DNA of 64,000 bases from assembly GCA_021018995.1 (NCBI GenBank), contig CM037596.1:104949416-105013415 (forward strand). Direction: 5' to 3'. This stretch comes from Chloranthus sessilifolius. Its lineage: Eukaryota > Streptophyta > Magnoliopsida > Chloranthales > Chloranthaceae. Within the stretch, counting starts at the first letter, position 1; every line of letters begins with the position of its first letter. The notes under the pieces are model-generated. The model was not told the origin of the DNA, did no database searches, and was given only the letters and a program-made list of their open reading frames with translations. The position numbers and the translations under genes were made by a program. Below are positions 52,549-60,200 of the stretch, one piece after another.

Positions 52549-55500
52549 TATATGGCAATGGGCGAACGCACGGTTCAGATCACGTGTCACATGGCACGTG
52601 ACCAGGAGCTACACCCATCCTTATGGGTTCAGCCATCCCCTTAGGGGGGCTTTGGCAAAAAAAAAAAAAAATTCAGCCAATTTCTCCCTTCAACATGTCA
52701 AAGTATCCCATCCGCCGTTTGAACCTGGTGCATTGAAATTTTACACTTTTGACCAACTTTTTAATGGTGGATAAGAACCCTTTTTAACTTTTTATGGTAC
52801 GTGATCGACCTTGGGCAAGTAGCCATGGCACCCAATCCCTTGATTGGTTACCACGTGGAGCCCAACTGGTTCAAACTCATATCATGAGCCTCTGTGTGTG
52901 GGGGGGTGTGAGTGGTTGAAATAGGGGTGACGCAGGACGACAACGCTAAAACACTAATATGCGAATTTGGGATTAACTTTAGAATGAATTGAATAGTGGA
53001 AATATTCAAAATCATACAACACATAAAATTAATTTAATGAAATTAATAAAACAATTAAATTAATCCATTTTAGTGTTCGCATGCGTGAAAATTTCCCGAT
53101 CTAGAAAAACGGCTCGGATGAGGGAACTCGAGTTTCGTTCTAGTTTAGGGCATCAATCGACAATCGCAATATCGTCTCTTTACACCTCGGGGATTTTAAA
53201 TGAAATAAGGCTTAAAATAATTTAGTAAAAAGGGAATAATTTGGGGTTTTGATTTTTATCAACGGAATTAAAGAAAGACAATACTTGAAAACAACTAGAG
53301 AAAAGACATAATAAAGGGATAGATTCCAAGGCTTCACACCAAGGGTTTTCCGAAGCTTCACACAACGGCTGTACGTTGGCTTCGCACCAAGTCGCACGAG
53401 AAACGATTGCTCACTCCTCAAGGTTTGAAAGATTCACTCCCTCTTCACAAATTCTCTAGGGTTTGCACAAAATCAACTCTCTTTTCATTCAATAATCAAA
53501 AACTCTAATTAATAAAGTATTTACAATGACTTTATATAGGCTAAGAAAACCCTAAACAACCTAAAACTCGCAATAAAAAAGTCCTAAAATAATAAAAGAC
53601 TAAAAATGACAACTTTCGTAACAAAAATAGCACTTAAAGTCCGCTTAGTCGTCCTGTTGTGTGGGGCGTCCCACTATGGGATAGCGCGTTGTTGTACTTT
53701 TCACAGCGTGCTGCTGTGTCTTATTTTTTGCCTTCTCTTTTGGCTTCCTCTATATGCTTTCATCTACCTTTCTTTGTTGGATTTCCCCATCAATACTCCC
53801 CGGGTGGGAAAAACTCATCTCCGATGAGTTAGGGAACCCACGGATGTCATACTTCAAAAGCTCAACTCTTGGCTTGCCTTTCCACGTTGTGAGATACTTT
53901 TGATTTTTGCATTCATTGGCATGGAAGCTTGGAAATTCTATAAACTTCTCAATGGACCCTTTCTCATATTGGACAGGTAAGGTACGAAATAGAAACTGGG
54001 TAAATGGTTTGATTCGATTGGGTGTTCAAGAAGGAATGGATCAAAGGGCAGGGTTGTGGGATCTAGAATAGGCGTGAGATCCGTTACGGCAACTATCGGA
54101 TGGCTGCCCTTGCCTAGAGGAAGATCTAGACCTCCATCATTACCCTTTTCTGAGATTGGAAAAGATTCCACCTGCTCGCGACTATCAGGAATTAATGCAA
54201 CTGTTAGTATCAAATTCATTAAATATATTCAATGAGTCAGCACGATCATGCGTATTTCTGATGCTCAATAAATTCAGATTGTTAATCCCATGCAAATCAG
54301 AATGATGATATGCTCCTACCAACTCTAATGACTCACTTGGGATGGACACACTATCAACACCGTTCTCGGTAATAGGAACTGTCATAATGCAACCTACGGC
54401 TTTGACCGGAACTTCACCTTCATCATCACTTGACATTTCACACGGTTCATACACTTCTTCGTGTAACTCATTACCCTCTTTCTCGGCATGCTCCTGAATA
54501 ATCAAGGTTTGACTCTAACTGGGACATTGGGATGCAAAGTGACCAAAACCTTGACACTAATAACATTGTTGTAGAGTACGTCTAGAACTCTCGATCATTG
54601 ATCCCTTTTCTTTCTCAATCTAAGGAGTCACGGAATTTGTGGATTGACTAGAGGCAGTACTTCCCTTTTCTGTAGGATTAGATCAATACTCAAATTTGGA
54701 GGACTTAGATCGTTCATTATTGGGGGTGTCGAGATACCTTTCTAATTCTTCAACCCTAGCGAAACATTCCTTGAGATCCGTAACGGGATAAGGAATGAAT
54801 TCCCTCTGTAACTCTGAGCGAAGACTCATTTGGAATCAAGAGAGGGTAACTTTTGCTAGCTCATCGACATCGGCCTGGGTCATCAGGTCTTCAAACCGAT
54901 CAATATACTCTGTGACTAGAGAATCTCCTTGATGCAATGACTGCCACTGAACAAGAATACAGTCATCATATGAAACGGGAACGTATTTTTCGAGCAGTTG
55001 GATTTCATTTCAGCCCACGTGAAAATAGGACGAAGACCCTGGATTTGCCTACGACGTTCTACTCCAAACCAATAAAGTCTAGCTTGACCCATAAGCTTGA
55101 CTTTGGCAAATCTGAGTTTGTGCTCTTCGGACATGGCATACCACTCGAAGTAGTTTTCCATGCTGGCGACCCACTCAAGAAAGACCTTGGGTTGTCTTTT
55201 CTCGTCAAAAGTAGGGGCGCCCATTTTTACTAATTTCATGACCTTGTTGTCCAGATTGCTTTGGACCTACGTCGAGGAGGAACATCTCTCCTACGATCAC
55301 AGTTGTTGACTCTATTGTGATTCTCAGCGATGAGCTCATTCTTCTCTTCGAAACGGGTCTCTAAAGCCTCATGACAGGTTTGTTGATCAGCGATGTGCTC
55401 ATCCATCTAGGTTTGACTAGCGGTCACTTTAGATGCAAGATCTCTAATCAGGACTTCTAAGCTACTGGTATCCATGACGGAATTATGCAAAGACTAGATG

Positions 55501-57184
55501 GTGTAAGACAAAGTATATTAAAATCAAGTGAACCCTAAAATCTATATGACACGGACAACCCTAAACTAAGACTGTGCTCTGATACCAAAACTGACGAGGG
55601 ACGACAACGCTAAAACACTAATATGCGAATTTGGGATTAACTTTAGAATGAATTGAATAGTGGAAATATTCAAAATCATACAACACAAAATTAATTCAAT
55701 GAAATTAATAAAATAATTAGATTAATCCATTTTAGTGTTCGCATGCGTGAAAATTTTCCGATCTAGAGAAACGGCTCCGATAAGGGAACTCGAGTTTCGT
55801 TCTAATTTAGGGCATCAATCGACAATCACAATATCGTCTCTTGACTCCTCGGGGATTTTAAATGAAATAAGGCTTAAAATAATTCAGTAAAAGGGGAACA
55901 ATTTGAGATTTTAATTTTTATCAACGGAATTAAAGAAAGATAATACCTGAAAACAACTAGAGAAAAGACAAAATAAAGGGATAGATTTCAAGGCTTCATA
56001 CAAAGGGTTTTCCGAAGCTTCACACAACGGTTGTACGTCGGCTTCGCACCAAGTCGCACGAGAAATGATTGCTCACTTCTCAAGGTTTGAAGGATTCACT
56101 CCCTCGATTGAAAACTCTTCACAAGCTCTCTAGGGTTTGCACAAAAGCAACTCTCTTTTCATTCAATAATCAAAAACTCTAATTAATAAAGTGTTTACAA
56201 TGTCTTTATATAGGCTAAGAAAACCCTAAACAACCTAAAACTTAAAATAAAAGAGTCCTAAAATAATAAAAGACTAAAAATGACAATTTTCATAACAAAA
56301 ATAACACTTCCCGCAAGTTCGTCGTTGGGCGGAGTCGTCCACAGCGCGCTGTGGGACAGCATGTTGTGGTACTATTCAAAGCACGCTGTGGGACAGCGTG
56401 CTGTTGTAATTTTCACAGCACGTTGTGGTACAGTGTGCTGTTGTATCTTATTTTCTGCCTTATCTTTTGGTTTCCTCTGTATGCTTTCATCTGACTTTCT
56501 TTGTTGGATGTCTCCATCAAGGGCCTAAAACCAGGAAATAACCTAATTCATTACTATTCAGGCTAAAAGCACGGCCAGGCCCAGCTCATTTATACTTAAA
56601 TGTATCAAACCTAAATTTGAAATGGCCTAGAACCCAGCTCATTTGTTTACCAAACCTGGCTTCCAGGCCAGGGGCCAACCTGCCATTTTGTACAGCTAGG
56701 TGCACTGTTCTAGTTTAATGTGACAGGTATTTGTCGCTAGTTATTGCAGATTCTCAAGTCTATGAATCTTTTAGTATAAAAAAATTCGGCATATTGTTTT
56801 GCATCCATTTGAAATTAGAATGACAATTATCTCAGTAGCATCCGTCACCCTTCTCCAACCACTAACCAACTCGATGTAGCCCAAATCTTTCAACAATTTT
56901 TCTGTAGTCTTGGCACATATTTTTGAAAATTGTATAAGTTAAAAAATTCCCTATGAATAGTAATACCACCTTCACTATCAAGTGGTCATCTATTCCATAG
57001 AGTATTTTCTCTGTTTTTTTGAATATTTCTTAGAGTGTCCTGGTCTTTAATTGACTTAAAATAGCTTTCTTTCACATATTTGTTCATCATCATTTTATTG
57101 TCTTTGGAATATGGTAGGCAATATTTCTCTTCACCCAATCTTATTATATAACTTAAATAATGTCCATCATGAGATAAGAAAGTA

Positions 57185-57271
<87 letters not shown>

Positions 57272-60200
57272 TCCAAACCTCTCTTTTTTTTTCTTTTGTT
57301 AGGTTAGCAGGGATTGAACCTGTAAGTCTGTAACTTAAGTTGTCACATAATGCACCTTCCAGTTCAACTACAGGCCCAACCCCCTTTTTCCTCCAAATTT
57401 CTTTACTCAAGTAAAGCAATCAACCATTTTTACGAAGATAGAGGATGTGAAATTCTCCTGACTTTTTTTGCCTCAGCCAAAGCAAGCTAAGTGATTCACA
57501 AAATTTCCCAGAAAAATAAGTAAAAAGAAAAAAATCATTTGTTTCTTCCAAACATTGTGATATCCGTATACCCTAAGACTATCAATATCCTCTTTCTCGG
57601 ATAAGTAAATTGTAAATATTTATCTTATTACAAACATAAAATTCCTCAAAATTGCCAGCATTTAAATTGTTCACATACAGAGTTCTGAATTCAAACAAAC
57701 TATATAAAAACTACACCACAGCCTAAGCATATTCGCTAGCTGGTTATGATATAGGCAGTTAAAAACTACCTCAGTATTGATTAATTACCAGCCTAATAAC
57801 AAACATCACACTATCCAATCTTTGCAAGATCAAATCTAGGTTACGTACGACAAAGCATACTCATTTCTCTTAATTTGATAAAGGGTCCCTAGTGGGCGCC
57901 TACGCTGAACCCGTTGATCGCGTTGAATCGAACAATCATGGTCCTTTTTCATTCCAATCTTCCACACAATGGATCTTGAGACCATAGGCGTGCCATCAGA
58001 CGGTTAAGTTTTTTATTCCACGTGGCACAGATCTCAAAAAGAGGCCCTAAATTCACATGGCGCACCACGCTCAAATGTAATGTTAGGGCCACTTTTGAGG
58101 ATATGTGCCTCAGTTGAATAAAAAAATTAACCATATGATGGCACACCTATGGTTTCAAGATCCATTGTGTTGAAGATTGGAATGAAAAGCGTTCACAATC
58201 ATCTAATTCAATGGGATCAACGGGATTCAGCGTAGGTGCCCACCAGTAATATGATAGGCGCGACTAGAGGTACCCTTTGATAAAATAATAAAACTAATGT
58301 TTGAACATCATGTTCACAATTTCCCCAACTATATTTTACAGAAAATTCTCTGGTATGTTACTTTAAGTTTAAACACTTCATCCCTAGATATGGACTTTCT
58401 GCACACAAAAAAAACTCTTCTACTGACACTCAGCTCTGCTCTTGAAGATACAAATAGTAGGAATTAATCAGCAACACCACATAAAGGCATTCAACTCACA
58501 GATGAGTCAAAAAGATAATTTGAATTCCCAGAAGTTGCCTCCCTATCACAATAGGCATTTTCTGACCCAACAACAAAAGGTGACCAAGCCTGCAAATACA
58601 AACAAATGAACTGGACTCAATCATTCTCTTTTTCTTGGATGAATAAATGGCCTCAATCATCAGTTCCACAAATAAGACAAAAGATCCATGAATAAAAGAA
58701 AAAGGCATGGACTCTTGCTAATATATATAACTGAGCATCTGCAAGGAAACTGGCCATGAAAAAGGTTATGTTCAACAGGAATGCATTACATGTTGGGTGA
58801 AATGATGAAAATACCCTTCATGAACCTAACTGCTTTAACAGACATGTGGGCGACCAACACAGCAACTCTATAGTTGAAGCCAACACCACATTCAAGCACA
58901 TAAAAGAATGTAATTATATTTGCAAATTAGGCCCCGTTTGATAACATGGAACTGCCAAAGGGAACCTCTGTTCGCGCCCACCTCTTTACTGAAACTACCT
59001 ACTTAAAGACCGCGCTTTACCGCCTAACACACAGCCGGTCATCATTAAGTGAGCGCTTTCAGCAAACAGGTGCAAGCAAATAGAGGTTCCCAATGCCAAA
59101 TATTGGTGGAGAAGAAATTCAGTCCCCATATGTTTCTGTTTGATAGCATCATAAGGAGATGGAAATGAAAGTAACAGGGCCCTGCGCAGAAACTAAATTT
59201 CCATACAGCAAGCCAGTTTAGGTGAAAATCAACTCAACTCTTCAGGTGGCTGAAATTGACTCTCCTAGCAACACAATAAAGATTTTTTGTTATTTTAGAA
59301 CTATTTTGTAAAAAAAAAAAATGCCCTTTTTCCAAAATTCTTTTCCAGAAGACTAATCAATGAAACAGGAGAATTCAATCACCAATGGAAATCACTTCGT
59401 AACAGCCTAATCAAACATCAAAAATTTCATTTCCACGGGAAATCATTTTGCAGGAAATTAACTAGGAAATTGATTTCATTTCCTGCTTGGAGTTTCTCCT
59501 GCTATCAAACAGACCATTTAGAATTTAATTACACTCTGAATAGGAACAAACTTCAAAAGAAAGAACGAAAAAAATTAAGAATGATCACAATAATAATAGC
59601 AGTACCTCTTTAACCACAACAAGCTCAACTGTACTTGGGGGAGAACTGGATAGATCTGGATGGTATAAATATATTCGAGGAAAATGCTGTATTATTTGAA
59701 GTTAGAGAAAGAAAAACATATTAGCAATCTTCCATCATCTGGGCTTTAAAATTTAAATCGAAAACAAGAACCAAGCAGGCAACTAATTACCTCTTCTAAA
59801 TCATTTAGTAACTGGTAACTTGTCATAATCAGTTCCAGCGATGTATCATCCTTGAGGATCTGGAAAATTGCCTCAAACATTTTTCTGTGCCATATATTTT
59901 ACATAAATAACTAGACAGCAGCAAAAATATAGAAGTTGTACTCTGATTCAGAAATGAATATTGGGAATGGTTCAACCACCATCAATGGAGCTCAGCCCAT
60001 ATGTTATGTACAAAAGTTGCATAGGCAATGGTTCACACTAAATGTCAATAAGGTACAGTAATCCAATTGGTGTAGGTTTCAATCATTGACTATTGTGCTC
60101 TATCCGTATGACGGCCTTGACATGTGGGAGGTTCAGATCCATGCCAACATGGAGGACGACTACGATATTTGAAAATAATCAGAAATAAGTATGTCTAGTG

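Larger units (their letters stand above)
52928..56519 (-). mobile_element. Gag-only gypsy LTR element in intron 5
   Basis: LTRs at 52928-53792 and 55592-56519 flank 1.8 kb. On the minus strand a Met-tRNA primer site (GTTTTGGTATCAGAGC) follows the 5' LTR and a purine tract (CCCGGGGAGTAT) precedes the 3' LTR. Flanking 5-mers AGGGG and AGGGC differ by one base. Only gag is present. LTR and gag resemble the gypsy elements in intron 12. Confidence 0.92.

Noticed and set aside
57290-57395. Functional tRNA gene
   Set aside because: Box A and box B-like words are present, but no cloverleaf could be drawn and an A-rich tail follows; more like a tRNA-derived retrosequence.
56986-57419. Tyr-Ile repeat ORFs
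   Set aside because: Translations of an AT microsatellite.
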